A stretch of 23,921 nt of DNA, from IMG/VR virus record IMGVR_UViG_3300009156_000443, positions 1-23,921 of that record. One strand, given 5' to 3'. The notes below the pieces were generated by a model. The model ran no database searches. It was not told the DNA's origin and saw only the letters and a list, made by a program, of their open reading frames with translations. The stretch comes from a virus. Numbering within the stretch: the stretch's first letter is position 1; every line of letters starts with the position of its first letter. Positions 1 through 9,847 of the stretch are shown here, piece after piece. The position numbers and the translations under genes were made by a program.

Positions 1-2276
1 ACCGACATCTCGCGGCCGAAGGCACTCGACATGAAGTCGGCGAAGTTCTCCGGCGTCTCGCCCTGACGGGCCGGGGCGAGCCAGCCCTCCTTGCGCAGCC
101 GGCTCTTGGTGGCGCCGTCGATCCGGCCGTCGCGCCACCAGTCCCACTCGCCGCCGGTCTGGCCGCGGCCGGGGATGGCGAGGCGGGCGCCGCCGGTCAT
201 CTGGTCGATCTCGCCGCGCACCTTCTCGGCCTCTTCGGCGCCGATCTCCTTGGCCTGCGTCCGCAGCCGACCTAGCTCGCCCTGGGGCACCTTGGTCCGT
301 GGCCGGCGGCGGGCGCCCTCGATGTACTCGGCGATCTGCTGCGCCCGTGTGGTGAGCTGGTCGACCCGGTCGGCGGCCTCCTTGAGCTGCTCCTCCGGCG
401 TGCCGCCGGCGAGCGAGTCGTAGTGGTCGACGGCATTCTGCAACCGTTCGAGTGTGACGCGGTGCTCGGCGCGGGCCTGCTGGTCGCGGATCGACTGCTT
501 GCCGGTGGCCCGACCCCGCTTGAAGTCGGCCGCCCGGTCCGGCAACGGCTCGGGCAGCTCTGCGGCGAGCGCCTCGCGGGCGTTAGCGATGCGCTCCAAC
601 CGCACCGCGCCGGGCTCGTTGGCCTCCCATGCCTGCTGCGCGATGTCGCGCGGCATCTCGTGCTGGCGTCGAATCTGGTTCATCTCGGGCGTCAGATAGT
701 CGGCGCCGAGCTGTTCGGGATTGAGACCGGGCTGGTATTCCCACTTGCCGAGCTGACGGTTGAAGCGGGCCGGCGTCATCTTCTGCGCCTGCTCGGCCCC
801 GATGTCGAGCTGTTGCAGCAGCCGGGCCCGCACGGCGTCCATCGCCGCCAGGCGCTCCGGCGGCAGGTTGCGGTTGGCGTAGTCCCACGTCGCCTGAACG
901 ATCTCCGGCGTCGGCCGTGTCCCTGACTCCACGCCCTCGTACGCCTTGTCGAGCATCTCGCCCAACTGCTCAGGCGTCATCCCCTGGACCTCGGTGAGCA
1001 TGTCCGGATAGTCGAGCGAGTTGAGCACGGCCGCGCCCTCGGCCTTGGAGACGCCGAACTGGCGGCCCATCCGCCCGGTCGCCATCGCCTCGCGCATCTG
1101 ATCGCGCACAACCGTCTGGCTCTGGTTCTCCAACCGGCGCGTCAGGCGCCCCTCGTCGGTGAAACGCCACAACGCCTGCGGCGCGAACCGCTCGGCCATC
1201 CCCGAGACCGTCAAAGGTGGCAGCGCCGGGCGCCCCGTCTTCTGCACCGCCTCGTCGAGCACGTCGTACAACGCCCGGCCGGCACCACGAGCCATCTGGT
1301 ATGGCCACGCGGTCGCGCCAGTGAGCGCCTTGTCACCCATGTGGCTCCCCGTCTGCAAGACCTCGCCGATGCGCTGCGACGTCGCAGCGGCGCCCTCCAC
1401 GCCGCGGCGCTCCAACACCCCAGCCAGGCCGGTCCGCGGCGTCATGATCGTCTGTGGCACTTCGCGCGCCGCCTCGCCGAATGGCACCGTCTGGCGCATC
1501 CGGGCCGCCACCCCTTCCGGGGTCACCTGGAACACGTGACGGGGCGCTCCCGTGGCGAGATCCTCCGCGACCGCCGCGCCACCGGCGCGTGCCTCGGCAC
1601 CGAGCAGGGCCCCACGTTCGGCCGCGGTTGTCCCCTCGACCGCCACCCCGCCCCCAGCGCCGAGTGCCTTACCTGTCGCGCCGGCAATGATCGACAGGTT
1701 GGCGACATCCTCGACGGCTACGTCGACGATACGACCCTCCCGGCTGGCCTGCTGGTACTCGCGGAAGCCGCGCACGGGGTTGGTCACCCGCCCGATCGTG
1801 CGCTCGCCGGACTCAAGCATCCCGCTACTCGCTGGGAGGTAGTTGCTGACGAACGACCAGTCCGACTGCGCGAAGCCGCGCGGAACACCATTCTCGTCGA
1901 GCTGGTAGTCGCCCTCTTCCACCCCCGCGGGCCGGTGCAGGTGTCCGCTCGTGATCAAGTCGTTGGCGATGCGCACCGGGGCAAGCACGTCGGTCACGCC
2001 CGCCTTGAGGAAGCTGGCGACGCCGTGAGGCAGATTGCGAGGCAGGTCGATGAGCTGCTTGAGCAGTCCGCGCGGCTTCTCTTCGTCAGGTATCCCGACG
2101 CCGGTCGTCGCCATGAACCCGGCGGTGCTGCCCGAAAGCCCACCGCGCGGAGCCCGACGGGTCGCCGCAAGGCGACGCTCGGCGAGCGCGAGCCGCGCGT
2201 TGTCTGCGGCACTCCCACCCGGCGGCCGGGGTCGGCGGACCGGCATCGCACCGGACAGCGTGCGGGCGATGGGCAT
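1..2276 (-). CDS. Very large virion/internal protein, C-terminus beyond window
   Basis: I read this frame directly from the reverse strand: ATG at 2276, then no stop for 758 codons to the left edge, so the C-terminus is missing. The start overlaps the stop of the upstream gene as TAATG. I do not recognise a catalytic domain. Residues from about 185 to 215 are hydrophobic and Gly/Ala-rich. From about residue 500 onward the protein is highly charged and probably helical, rich in Glu, Arg and Gln. The visible end (near FADFMSSAFGREMS) resembles segments of large phage polyvalent or internal-virion proteins. Its place at the end of the late operon, after the fibre and the lytic virion proteins, fits an internal or ejected protein. 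That role is inference; an uncharacterised structural protein is the safe reading. Confidence 0.75.
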   Translation of the reverse strand, partial: MPIARTLSGAMPVRRPRPPGGSAADNARLALAERRLAATRRAPRGGLSGSTAGFMATTGVGIPDEEKPRGLLKQLIDLPRNLPHGVASFLKAGVTDVLAPVRIANDLITSGHLHRPAGVEEGDYQLDENGVPRGFAQSDWSFVSNYLPASSGMLESGERTIGRVTNPVRGFREYQQASREGRIVDVAVEDVANLSIIAGATGKALGAGGGVAVEGTTAAERGALLGAEARAGGAAVAEDLATGAPRHVFQVTPEGVAARMRQTVPFGEAAREVPQTIMTPRTGLAGVLERRGVEGAAATSQRIGEVLQTGSHMGDKALTGATAWPYQMARGAGRALYDVLDEAVQKTGRPALPPLTVSGMAERFAPQALWRFTDEGRLTRRLENQSQTVVRDQMREAMATGRMGRQFGVSKAEGAAVLNSLDYPDMLTEVQGMTPEQLGEMLDKAYEGVESGTRPTPEIVQATWDYANRNLPPERLAAMDAVRARLLQQLDIGAEQAQKMTPARFNRQLGKWEYQPGLNPEQLGADYLTPEMNQIRRQHEMPRDIAQQAWEANEPGAVRLERIANAREALAAELPEPLPDRAADFKRGRATGKQSIRDQQARAEHRVTLERLQNAVDHYDSLAGGTPEEQLKEAADRVDQLTTRAQQIAEYIEGARRRPRTKVPQGELGRLRTQAKEIGAEEAEKVRGEIDQMTGGARLAIPGRGQTGGEWDWWRDGRIDGATKSRLRKEGWLAPARQGETPENFADFMSSAFGREMS

Positions 2277-4012
2277 TACAGCAACAGGTCCCTGATGATG
2301 CGGTACGCCGCGATGTCCCCGCCCGTGATGCCGGCCGCCGCGACCGCCTTGCGGATGGCGTCTTCTTCGTCGGACTGCGTGAAGGTGTCCTCCTTGCGGA
2401 CCTTGGTCAACTCGGTCTGCGCCATGCTGATCGCCGCGTCCAGCTTGTCTCCGAGACTGTCGACGATGTTCATGACCTCTGACGGCGTGCCAAGCGACTC
2501 GGGCGGGTCGACGTGGAAGATGTCGTTGTAGTCCTGACGCGACGCCTCTTCATTGGCCTTCGTCGCGGCGTCCATCGCGGCGATCCGGTCCCTGGTGTCC
2601 TGCGCCGCCTGCGCCTCGGCGGCCTTGTCGTCGCTCTCGGCCCCGGTGATCTCTTCGCCAGCGGTGGGCTGACCGGTGAGCGACTGCTGGATGTCGTAGG
2701 CGGTCATGCCGGGCTTGATGAGCTGGTCGTAGCCGAGGGCGTTGGCGACATCGGCGTCGGTGAAGTCGTAGCCCTGCTCGCGCAGCCGTTGGGCGGCGAT
2801 CTGCGCGGCGAACTGGGCGGCCGTGCCCGCGTACGGGTTGGTGCCGTACTCGGGGCGGCCCGTCGTCGGGTTGATGCCGGCCTGGTAGGGCTGGCCGAGC
2901 AGCTTGGTCCCGACGTCCTCGGGCGTCTCGAACCCGCCGGGCGCGCCGGCGATGAGGTTCTGCTCCTCGGTGGAGTAGCGGCCGAGCTGCCGGGGCGACA
3001 GGATGCCGGCGGGCCCCCGCACGATGTTGCGCTCGCCGGCGGCCTCGCCGATCTGGCCGACCTGCCCGTAGGACTGCTGCGCCTGGCCGAGCAGGCGGAG
3101 GATCTTCTCGTAGCCCTGCTGCGCCTGAGGGCCGAACTGCTCGGCCTCCGTCGGCCGCCCGGCCGCCCGCGCCGCGATGTCCTGCACCGCCCGGCGGGCT
3201 CCACCCGTCGGATCGTTGAACGTCGAGCGCCCGGCCAAGCGGTCGTTCTCCCGCTGGATCGCGGCCTGCAACAGCTTGGCGGCGAACGTCTTGACGTCAC
3301 CCTCGGTCTGCGCCGTCTTCTGCTGGCCGACGACGAACGGGTTGAGCGTGCTGCCGATGCGAGTCCCGATGTCCTTGGCGCCCTGCTGGCTCTGGATGTC
3401 GGCGCGCAGCTTGTCGCCGAGCCCCCCGAGGTAGTCCCCGACGCCGGCGCCGAGCATCCCGCCGAGCTGGCCCTGCGACAGCTTGGCGTCCTCGGCGGCG
3501 GCCTTGGCGGCCTCTTGCTGCTGCTGGATCTGCCACGCCTGGAAGCGAGCCGCCATGTCCGCCTTGGTCAGGTCGAGGTTGGCCATGATCTCGTCGATGC
3601 GCTGCTGGCCTTGCAGCCGGAGCTGGCTCAACTGAAACTCGTTCTGCGCCCGAATCGGGGCGACGGTCATCTCGACCTGCTGGGGGATGAAGGAGCGGGC
3701 CGCGTTGACCGAGTGCTCGTAGTCGGCCATCCGCTGATCCCGCGCCGCCATGTCGGCCTGGTAGGCGGCCTGCGACTGCGTCAGCGAGGCGATCCCCTGG
3801 TCGTACGGCCCCGTGATCGTCGAGCTGATCGACGGCACTGCCCCCGCCGGCGCGCCACGGAGCGCGGCCTCTTGCATCGCCTGCTGCACCGCCTGCTGAC
3901 GCTGGGCTTGCAGATCGGCCTTCGCCGCGTTGTAGGCGTCCACGCCGGCCTGGCCCCCCTTGGCCTGCGCGGCGAGCAGGGCGGAGTCGGCGGCTGGGAT
4001 CGGATCGGCCAT
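2276..4012 (-). CDS. Gln/Ala-rich coiled-coil virion protein (hypothetical)
   Basis: This 578 aa protein starts with ATG at 4012, next to the stop of the upstream lysin gene, and its stop overlaps the next start (TAATG). Roughly the first 190 residues are dominated by Gln, Ala, Arg and Asp in long predicted helices or coiled coils. A short Gly-rich stretch (GGMLGAGVGDYLGGLGDKL) follows, then more helical sequence and an acidic C-terminal third. I see no enzymatic motif, signal peptide or membrane segment. In short-tailed phages, large helical Gln/Ala-rich proteins at this position are often internal core or ejection proteins, and I infer a similar role here. No gene name is justified. Confidence 0.8.
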   Translation of the reverse strand: MADPIPAADSALLAAQAKGGQAGVDAYNAAKADLQAQRQQAVQQAMQEAALRGAPAGAVPSISSTITGPYDQGIASLTQSQAAYQADMAARDQRMADYEHSVNAARSFIPQQVEMTVAPIRAQNEFQLSQLRLQGQQRIDEIMANLDLTKADMAARFQAWQIQQQQEAAKAAAEDAKLSQGQLGGMLGAGVGDYLGGLGDKLRADIQSQQGAKDIGTRIGSTLNPFVVGQQKTAQTEGDVKTFAAKLLQAAIQRENDRLAGRSTFNDPTGGARRAVQDIAARAAGRPTEAEQFGPQAQQGYEKILRLLGQAQQSYGQVGQIGEAAGERNIVRGPAGILSPRQLGRYSTEEQNLIAGAPGGFETPEDVGTKLLGQPYQAGINPTTGRPEYGTNPYAGTAAQFAAQIAAQRLREQGYDFTDADVANALGYDQLIKPGMTAYDIQQSLTGQPTAGEEITGAESDDKAAEAQAAQDTRDRIAAMDAATKANEEASRQDYNDIFHVDPPESLGTPSEVMNIVDSLGDKLDAAISMAQTELTKVRKEDTFTQSDEEDAIRKAVAAAGITGGDIAAYRIIRDLLL

Positions 4013-5293
4013 CTAGACCACCACCCCTTGATCGGCGTATCGCTTGATGAGGTCGAGCTGCTGGCGGAGCGCGTCCTCCTGGGCCGCCCGCTGCCGGGCG
4101 TAGTTCAGATCGTTGGCGTCCTGCTGGGCCCGCTGGGCGTCGGTCTGCGCCTGCGACGCGGCAGCCGACGTCGCCTGGTTCTCTTCCTCGCCGACGACCC
4201 GTTCGAGCGCGTTCTGGCGGGCCGCGTCACGGGCCTGCTCCCACGCCACCTGCGCGTCCTCGATAGCGTTCGTCTTCGTCGTCTGGACGTCAGACTTCTG
4301 CTCCCCCACATCCTCAGCCTGGCGGGCGTAGCGAGTGTTCGACTCGCCGCTGGACAGCACGCCGCGCCGGATCAGGTCGGCCGTGATGTTCTGCTTCTCC
4401 CGCCCCGCGGTGCGGTCAATGTCAGACATGGCGTCGGTGGCCGCCGCCCCGATGCGCTCGATCGCCCGGCGCTTCAAGTCCTCGGCGCTGCTCATGTTGA
4501 GCCCGATCCCGGTGAGGAAGGCGAGCAGGGCCGGCGTCGGCTGGGCGTTACCGCCGTAGTGGACGCCGAGCCGGGCGAGCTGGTCGATCAGCTCTTGCGA
4601 CGGCTGCGCGTTGTAGCCCGGCGTCGTGGTGCGCGGCTGAACGCCGAGCTGGTTGACCCATGCCCGCTGCTCGTCCTTGGGGAGCTGCGACAGGAAGCTG
4701 CTGATGTAGTCGCGGACGACGTAGGGGGTGTTGGGGTCGTTGAGGTAGCGGGCGACCTCGGTCATCGGCTGGTCGGCCTTGAGCCAGGCGATGATCTGCT
4801 GCTGCTGCTGCTCGGACTGCTGGCGCAGCCAGGTGGAGAAGGCGCCCTGCTGCGTCTCCTTCCACCGCGACGAGTTGTCCGGGTAGGCGGGGCCGGCGCC
4901 GCCGCCAGCCTCGTAGTCGCGCCGACCGTTCGGAAGCGCCGCGAGCTGCACATGCCAGGGTTCGCCGTTGACGTTGGCGAACGTCTTGAGCCCGAACTCA
5001 GCCGCGTGCTGCTGCACCCACGCGAGATCGCCGGTGAGGTCGGCGGCCAGGCCGATCTCGTGCATCGAGCTGCCGGGCGGCGCGGCGGCGGCCCCCTTGA
5101 CACGGTGCCAGACCTCGCCGTTCCACGTCACCTGGTTTGGGCCGGCTCCCCGCCGGTAGCGGTCGAGGAACATGGCGCGCTGCTGGGCCTCAGAACGGAA
5201 CCCCTCGCCCAACGACACGCGCCCGCCCGAGGCGCGGATCAACGCCTCCAAGGCCGCCCGCATCCGCGGATCGAGGCCCTCCATCGACGCCAT
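4013..5293 (-). CDS. Virion-associated peptidoglycan hydrolase, M15 (VanY-type) peptidase head
   Basis: This 426 aa protein has an N-terminal peptidase M15 / D-Ala-D-Ala carboxypeptidase-like domain (residues about 5-120). The metal and catalytic signature is visible: GFRSEAQQ near 31-38, SSMHEIGLAADL with His78 and Asp85, and EPWHVQ with Glu111 and His114. This family cleaves peptide cross-links in peptidoglycan. Residues about 142-426 form a long helical body nearly superimposable on the body of the next gene (5294-6640), including the shared blocks QPTPAL, DAMSDIDR and AGREKQNITADL. Placement inside the structural operon suggests a virion-carried wall hydrolase acting during DNA entry rather than a free endolysin. 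It lies directly between its paralogue and the Gln/Ala-rich gene, with start and stop codons abutting on both sides. Confidence 0.88.
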   Translation of the reverse strand: MASMEGLDPRMRAALEALIRASGGRVSLGEGFRSEAQQRAMFLDRYRRGAGPNQVTWNGEVWHRVKGAAAAPPGSSMHEIGLAADLTGDLAWVQQHAAEFGLKTFANVNGEPWHVQLAALPNGRRDYEAGGGAGPAYPDNSSRWKETQQGAFSTWLRQQSEQQQQQIIAWLKADQPMTEVARYLNDPNTPYVVRDYISSFLSQLPKDEQRAWVNQLGVQPRTTTPGYNAQPSQELIDQLARLGVHYGGNAQPTPALLAFLTGIGLNMSSAEDLKRRAIERIGAAATDAMSDIDRTAGREKQNITADLIRRGVLSSGESNTRYARQAEDVGEQKSDVQTTKTNAIEDAQVAWEQARDAARQNALERVVGEEENQATSAAASQAQTDAQRAQQDANDLNYARQRAAQEDALRQQLDLIKRYADQGVVV

Positions 5294-6640
5294 CTACACC
5301 GCCGCCCCTCGCTCGGCGTAGCCGCGCTGCGCGCCGATCGTCTGACGGACGGCGTCTTCCTGCGCGGCGCGCTGGCGGGCGTAGTCCAGCTCGGCCTGCT
5401 GCTGCGCCTTCGTCATGGCGTCCGTCGCCGCCTTCGCCGATGCGGCTGCGGTGGCCTGGTCGGTCTCGGCGCCGATCACCCGGTCGAGCGCCTGTTGACG
5501 TGCGGCGCTGACGGCCTGGTCGTAGGCGGTCTGCACGTCCTCTTTGGCGTTGCCGCCGGTCGTCAGGACGTCGGTCTTCTGCTCGCCGACGTCTTCGGCC
5601 TGACGGGCGTAACGAGTGTTCGATTCACCGCTCGACAGGACGCCGCGCCGCACGAGATCGGCGGTGATGTTCTGCTTCTCCCGGCCGGCCTGACGATCGA
5701 TGTCCGACATGGCATCGCTCATCGAGGCACCGATGCGCTGCACGGCCCGCTCCCGCAACGCGGCGGCCGAGTCCAAGTTGAGCCCGACGCCGCGCAGGAA
5801 CGCCATCAACGCCGGCGTCGGCTGCGGCGCGTTCGGATAGGACACGCCGAGCGAGCGGAGCAGGTCGGTCAGCTCGGGCGACGGTGCGGGCGTCGGCGAG
5901 GACGGACCGGGGTCGCGGCTCTGCACGCCGAGCCGGCCGAGCGCGGCGCCCTGGCCCGACTTGTCGAGCTGGGCGAGGTAGTTGATGTAGTCCCTGGTCG
6001 CCTGGTTGGTGTTGGGGTCGTTGAGGATGCCGGCGATCGCGCCGAGGTCACCGTTGGCGCCGCGCAACCGGTCGATGATCTGCTGCTGCGTGCCGGCGTC
6101 CTGCGTGCCGAGCCAGGCACCGAACGCACCCTCTTGCGCGTTGGCCCATCGCGTCGGGTCATAGGGCGGCCCCGGAGTGACGCCCGACAGCGAGCCGGGC
6201 GGCCCGTCGACCTGCTCGGTGAGCTTCTGCAACGCCCGCTCGGACGCCGTGCCACCAAGGAGCCGGGCCCCGTCGGCGCCACCCCACGAGTTGTAGAAGT
6301 CCTGCGCCGCGTGGATGAACGTCGAGTAGGTGTCGTTGGCCATCAAGGAGGCCAGCATCCGCTTCTGTGACTCGCGGCTGCCCCGCAGCAACTTGACGGT
6401 CATCGTGATGCCGGTCGCGGCGTCGGGGTAGTTCTGCACGCCGACCGAGTTGAAGTCGGTGCTGCCGGGCGCCGCGACGACGTAGTTGAACGGGTTGTAG
6501 TTGCCGCCGTGGCCTTCGACGCGGGCGACCGCCCCGAGCTTGGCCAGGTTGTTCTCCGTCACCGGCGCGCCGAGTCCGCTGAGGACCGCGGACAGGAAGT
6601 CGCGCAGCGTGACCCCACTGACTCCACGCGTCGACGGCAT
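5294..6640 (-). CDS. Virion-associated lysozyme/transglycosylase-like protein
   Basis: I place the start at ATG 6640 (448 aa). The frame stays open upstream, but that part is Arg/Pro/Ser shadow sequence antisense to nothing conserved and overlaps the real gene at 6643-6948. Residues about 10-120 look like the lysozyme-like domain of phage tail lysins: ARVEGHGGNYNPFNY (likely catalytic Glu42), then NSVGVQNYPDAATGITMTV. Residues about 163-448 match the C-terminal body of the M15 gene at 4013-5293, block for block (GAF.WL, LNDPNT, QPTPAL, DAMSDIDR, AGREKQNITADL, GVLSSGESNTRYARQAEDVGEQK). It probably cuts glycan strands at the start of infection. The domain call rests on motif recognition, not on a search. 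Confidence 0.82.
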   Translation of the reverse strand: MPSTRGVSGVTLRDFLSAVLSGLGAPVTENNLAKLGAVARVEGHGGNYNPFNYVVAAPGSTDFNSVGVQNYPDAATGITMTVKLLRGSRESQKRMLASLMANDTYSTFIHAAQDFYNSWGGADGARLLGGTASERALQKLTEQVDGPPGSLSGVTPGPPYDPTRWANAQEGAFGAWLGTQDAGTQQQIIDRLRGANGDLGAIAGILNDPNTNQATRDYINYLAQLDKSGQGAALGRLGVQSRDPGPSSPTPAPSPELTDLLRSLGVSYPNAPQPTPALMAFLRGVGLNLDSAAALRERAVQRIGASMSDAMSDIDRQAGREKQNITADLVRRGVLSSGESNTRYARQAEDVGEQKTDVLTTGGNAKEDVQTAYDQAVSAARQQALDRVIGAETDQATAAASAKAATDAMTKAQQQAELDYARQRAAQEDAVRQTIGAQRGYAERGAAV

Positions 6641-6642
6641 GG

Positions 6643-6948
6643 CTAGGCCGGGTCCTGCGGCCAGTGCGCTTGCACGGCGGCTTCGATGTTGGCGTCGGTG
6701 ATGATGTCGACGTCGTGGCCGGGAGCCCCGCGGCCGGCGATGAGCGCCGACTCGTAGGCGTCCTCGTAGTCGATGGCGACCGGGCCGATGAGCCGATCGC
6801 CGGCGACGTACGGGTTGGCGACCACCTGTTGCCCGAACACGGTGTCGCCGAACGTCGGGTTGTTGAGGGCCTGCTGCAAGGACGCCGAGATCACCCGGTC
6901 CTTGAGCTGCTGGTCCTGAATCGCCCGCTGGATGGAGCTGTAGCTCAT
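6643..6948 (-). CDS. Small hypothetical virion-operon protein
   Basis: This 101 aa protein starts at ATG 6948 and overlaps the stop of the fibre gene by four bases (ATGA). A GGAGG Shine-Dalgarno sequence sits just upstream. It ends two bases before the lysozyme-like gene. The N-terminal ~30 residues look helical ([20 protein letters not shown]), followed by a mixed, acidic remainder. I do not recognise the family. Its place between fibre and lysins suggests a structural or assembly role, by context only. Confidence 0.75.
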   Translation of the reverse strand: MSYSSIQRAIQDQQLKDRVISASLQQALNNPTFGDTVFGQQVVANPYVAGDRLIGPVAIDYEDAYESALIAGRGAPGHDVDIITDANIEAAVQAHWPQDPA

Positions 6949-8342
6949 GCGGCCTCCAATGCCTCGACCTTCTGTTCGAGCGTCTCGATGCGCGCCAGCG
7001 CGTCCTGCAACGCCGCGGTGAGCAGCGGCACGAGCCGGGCCTGGTCGAGCTGCTGGGGGACGATCTGGCCGTTGGCGTCGACGGCGTCGCGCTCGCCGTT
7101 GACGGCGTCGGGCACGACCTCGGCAACCTCGTCGGCGACGAACCCGTCCTGCTGTGTGTCGTCGACCTTCCACGCGAAGTGCCACACCTTGAGCCGCTTC
7201 ACCCGCTCGGCGGCGCCCTCGACGGGGGCGATCAACCGCTTGAGACGACGGTCGGACGTGGTGAGGTACTGCACGCCGGGCCCGGACACCAGGTTGATGC
7301 CTCCGACGATGGTGGCCCCGGTACCGATGCGGAAGCTCATGTAGGTCTCGCCGGCGAGGTTGGCGCCGCCGATCTTGTTGGCCCAGTAGTTGATGTTGGG
7401 GGTGGCGTTGACGGTCGAGACGACGACGCCCTGGGGGCCTTGCAGCTCGATGCCGAGAGCCCCCGCGGTGGCGGACGTGGTCTTGCCGAGCAGGAGCGCG
7501 CCGGCGTTGTCGAGACGCATCGCCATCGTGCCGCCGGCGCCGGGGTCCTGCGCGGTGTCGGAGTGGGTGCCGCCGCGATGCCAGGCAAAGCTGTGCGGCG
7601 TGCGCTGGTACAGGTGGTTGGTCTGCACGCCGATGCCGTAGGTGGTCGTCCACAGGTTGATCATCTGGCGCAGCACGTTGCCGAGGAACACGCTCGCCGA
7701 CCCCGACATGCTGAGATCGCCCGTCATCGTGTCACCGGTGATGTCGACCCATCGATCGATGAGCGCGGCGAGCGCCGTGGCGTCGATCGACAGGGTGCGG
7801 TCGGCGCTGAGATCGCCGCCACCCAGCAGCGGCGACGTGGTGTTGATGCGCCGCGTCGCCGGGACACCGCCGCTGCCACCGCTGGACGACACGATGGGCC
7901 GCGTCGGATCGGTCGAGTCGACGGTGACGTTGGTGCCGGCGACAACGGCCTGGACGACGCCGGGCGCCCCGGTGGGACCCTGGCTGCCGGTGTCGCCCTT
8001 GGGGCCCTGCGCGCCGGCGGGGCCCTGCGAGCCGGTGGCGCCGGGCGGGCCCTGCGAGCCGGTGGCACCGGTGTCGCCCTTGGGTCCCTGCGGACCCTGG
8101 GGTCCGGGCACCGTGGAGTCGGCCCCCGGCGGACCTTGCGCACCGGGCGGCCCGACCGGCCCCGGCGGACCTTCGGGACCGGGGACACCGGTGCCGGCCA
8201 GGTCGTACACGACGCCGAGGAAGTCCTCCAACTCGCGGTCGCGGATCTCGTGGGCGGCGGCGAGCATCTGGCCGCGGTCCTCGGCCAGGTTCTTGCCGCG
8301 CAGGCCGTACTGGAACGGGAGCGGGTTGATCTTGTTGCTCAC
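6945..8342 (-). CDS. Collagen-like tail fibre/spike with S74 intramolecular chaperone
   Basis: The start is GTG 8342, overlapping the previous stop as GTGA with GGACGGAG upstream; the product is 465 aa. Residues 1-50 form a helical N-terminal anchor. Residues about 52-128 are an uninterrupted collagen-type Gly-X-Y tract rich in GPQGP and GPKGD. Residues 130-355 look like beta-rich fibre ([21 protein letters not shown]). Residues about 358-465 are a peptidase S74 / endosialidase chaperone: TSDRRLK with the predicted Ser363/Lys368 self-cleavage dyad, [15 protein letters not shown], and a final coiled coil ([16 protein letters not shown]). The chaperone trimerises the fibre and is then released by autocleavage. 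It is the likely receptor-binding fibre; which part meets the host surface is not visible. Confidence 0.92.
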   Translation of the reverse strand: MSNKINPLPFQYGLRGKNLAEDRGQMLAAAHEIRDRELEDFLGVVYDLAGTGVPGPEGPPGPVGPPGAQGPPGADSTVPGPQGPQGPKGDTGATGSQGPPGATGSQGPAGAQGPKGDTGSQGPTGAPGVVQAVVAGTNVTVDSTDPTRPIVSSSGGSGGVPATRRINTTSPLLGGGDLSADRTLSIDATALAALIDRWVDITGDTMTGDLSMSGSASVFLGNVLRQMINLWTTTYGIGVQTNHLYQRTPHSFAWHRGGTHSDTAQDPGAGGTMAMRLDNAGALLLGKTTSATAGALGIELQGPQGVVVSTVNATPNINYWANKIGGANLAGETYMSFRIGTGATIVGGINLVSGPGVQYLTTSDRRLKRLIAPVEGAAERVKRLKVWHFAWKVDDTQQDGFVADEVAEVVPDAVNGERDAVDANGQIVPQQLDQARLVPLLTAALQDALARIETLEQKVEALEAA

Positions 8343-9847
8343 GTCCGCTCCGTCCTCACGTTGCACAGCACGACGACCTCGCGGATGGCGATGCCCGAGA
8401 TCCGGGGAAACTCGATCTGGAAGCCGTTGCCCCAGCCCTGCGCCCCGAAGTTGCACCGCCACGAGTCGTCGCGACCGCCGGCCGGCGAACGCTCACAGGG
8501 CTCATCCCAATACTGGATGTCGCCCTCTTGCATCCCCCGCCCGTAGGGACCGAGAGCGTTGACCCGGAGCTGGATCTGGTTGCGCGAGTTGTCGAGCCCG
8601 CTCGGCCACTTGCGGAACTGCACGATGACGCCACGCACCTGCACCTGCCGGCCGATCGGCTCGTAGTAGGCGGGGAGCACGACCGTGCCGGCGACCAGGC
8701 CGCCGACGCCGTAGTCCATCGGCGAGGCGAACTGGTCGTCGTTGTGGCCGGGACGGTCGAGCCCGTGGTGATACGAGACGATCACCGGGACCTCGCCGAC
8801 GGTCTGCGGGGCGACGACCGCGTAGACGACGTCGGGCGGCAGATTGGTGCCGTCGAGCACGTCGCCGGGCACGATCCCGCTCACCTTCTTGGTGAACAGG
8901 TGGCGACTCCACGCCTGGTTTGACCACGACAGGACTTGCGTCCCGGTGTCGATGTCGTTGGCCATGATCATGCGCCGGCGGGTCGGGGTGACCACCACGC
9001 TGTCGCACGGGAACGGCGACGAGCGCGTGTCGACCTGCTGCGCCTCGTCGAGGAACACGCGCTCCCCGTTGAACCACGCCGGGCGCGCCTCGGCCGGCCA
9101 GTACAGGATGCGGTTATCGGTGGTGACGGTCGTCGTGCGCGGGTCCATCGGCCCGAGCCCGAGCGCGATGCCGCGCACGCTGGCCAACGTGCCGAGCACA
9201 CCGGAGACCGCGTTCCACCCCGACCGCTTGCCGACGAAGAGGGTGTTGAAGATCGGGTTGAGCGACGTGATCGCTTCGGTGCCGCCGACGTCGAGGTAGT
9301 CGTTGGCGCCCCACGTGTCGTAGTGGGCGCCGGTCGAGTCGACGGTCGAGTACCAGATCCGCCACGGGATGTTGGAGTCGACGGCGACGAAGTAGAAGCC
9401 CCACCGCACGATGTCGCTGAACGGCGCCGGGGTCGTGATGACGACGGTGCTGGCCGGACTGGCGTGCTTGTAGAGCCGGCCGTTGCACAGCGAGTAGACC
9501 ACCCCGGCGCCGAGCACGAGCCGCACCGGCGAGTTGGGGTTGGGGTTGTCCGGGTAGGCCGTCCACGGCGTCGCCGCCCCGCCGGTGAGCGGGATGTCGT
9601 AGCCCTTGTTGAGCCAGATGACGAGCTTGTCGAAGGCCGACCAGAACGCCAACGGGCCGGGGACGATCGGATGGTTGGGCAGCCCGGTGGTCGGCAGGTA
9701 CTTGAGCCCGGCCCGCACGCCGAGCAGCCCCGACGTGTACGGGTAGACGTTGGTCCCCGAGTACGTGTTGGCCTCGGCCCGCGCCGGGTCGCGGCTGCCG
9801 TAGTCACCGCCCGCAAAGTCGGCGTACCGAACGGTGAAGTCGGGCAC
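8339..9847 (-). CDS. Tail nozzle-like / tail tubular-like virion protein
   Basis: This 502 aa, beta-rich protein opens with [20 protein letters not shown] and [20 protein letters not shown], then repeats short beta segments of the kind seen in propeller-like tail proteins ([40 protein letters not shown]). There is no transmembrane segment or enzymatic motif. It follows the adaptor gene directly (its start abuts that stop) and precedes the fibre gene. In podoviruses this slot holds the second tail tubular or nozzle protein that closes the tail and carries fibres. The functional call comes from order, size and beta character. A different structural protein is possible. Confidence 0.7.
   Translation of the reverse strand: MPDFTVRYADFAGGDYGSRDPARAEANTYSGTNVYPYTSGLLGVRAGLKYLPTTGLPNHPIVPGPLAFWSAFDKLVIWLNKGYDIPLTGGAATPWTAYPDNPNPNSPVRLVLGAGVVYSLCNGRLYKHASPASTVVITTPAPFSDIVRWGFYFVAVDSNIPWRIWYSTVDSTGAHYDTWGANDYLDVGGTEAITSLNPIFNTLFVGKRSGWNAVSGVLGTLASVRGIALGLGPMDPRTTTVTTDNRILYWPAEARPAWFNGERVFLDEAQQVDTRSSPFPCDSVVVTPTRRRMIMANDIDTGTQVLSWSNQAWSRHLFTKKVSGIVPGDVLDGTNLPPDVVYAVVAPQTVGEVPVIVSYHHGLDRPGHNDDQFASPMDYGVGGLVAGTVVLPAYYEPIGRQVQVRGVIVQFRKWPSGLDNSRNQIQLRVNALGPYGRGMQEGDIQYWDEPCERSPAGGRDDSWRCNFGAQGWGNGFQIEFPRISGIAIREVVVLCNVRTERT

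Noticed and set aside
2513-6370. A 1285-codon open frame on the plus strand, plus many other long plus-strand frames under the late operon.
   Set aside because: They are antisense to genes with clear motifs (M15 peptidase, lysozyme-like) and consist of Arg/Leu/Gly/Val-rich shadow sequence, a known effect of high GC.
6641-7126. Upstream extension of the lysozyme-like gene to 7126.
   Set aside because: The added residues are low-complexity shadow sequence that overlaps the genuine gene at 6643-6948 and the fibre gene; ATG 6640 fits the operon.
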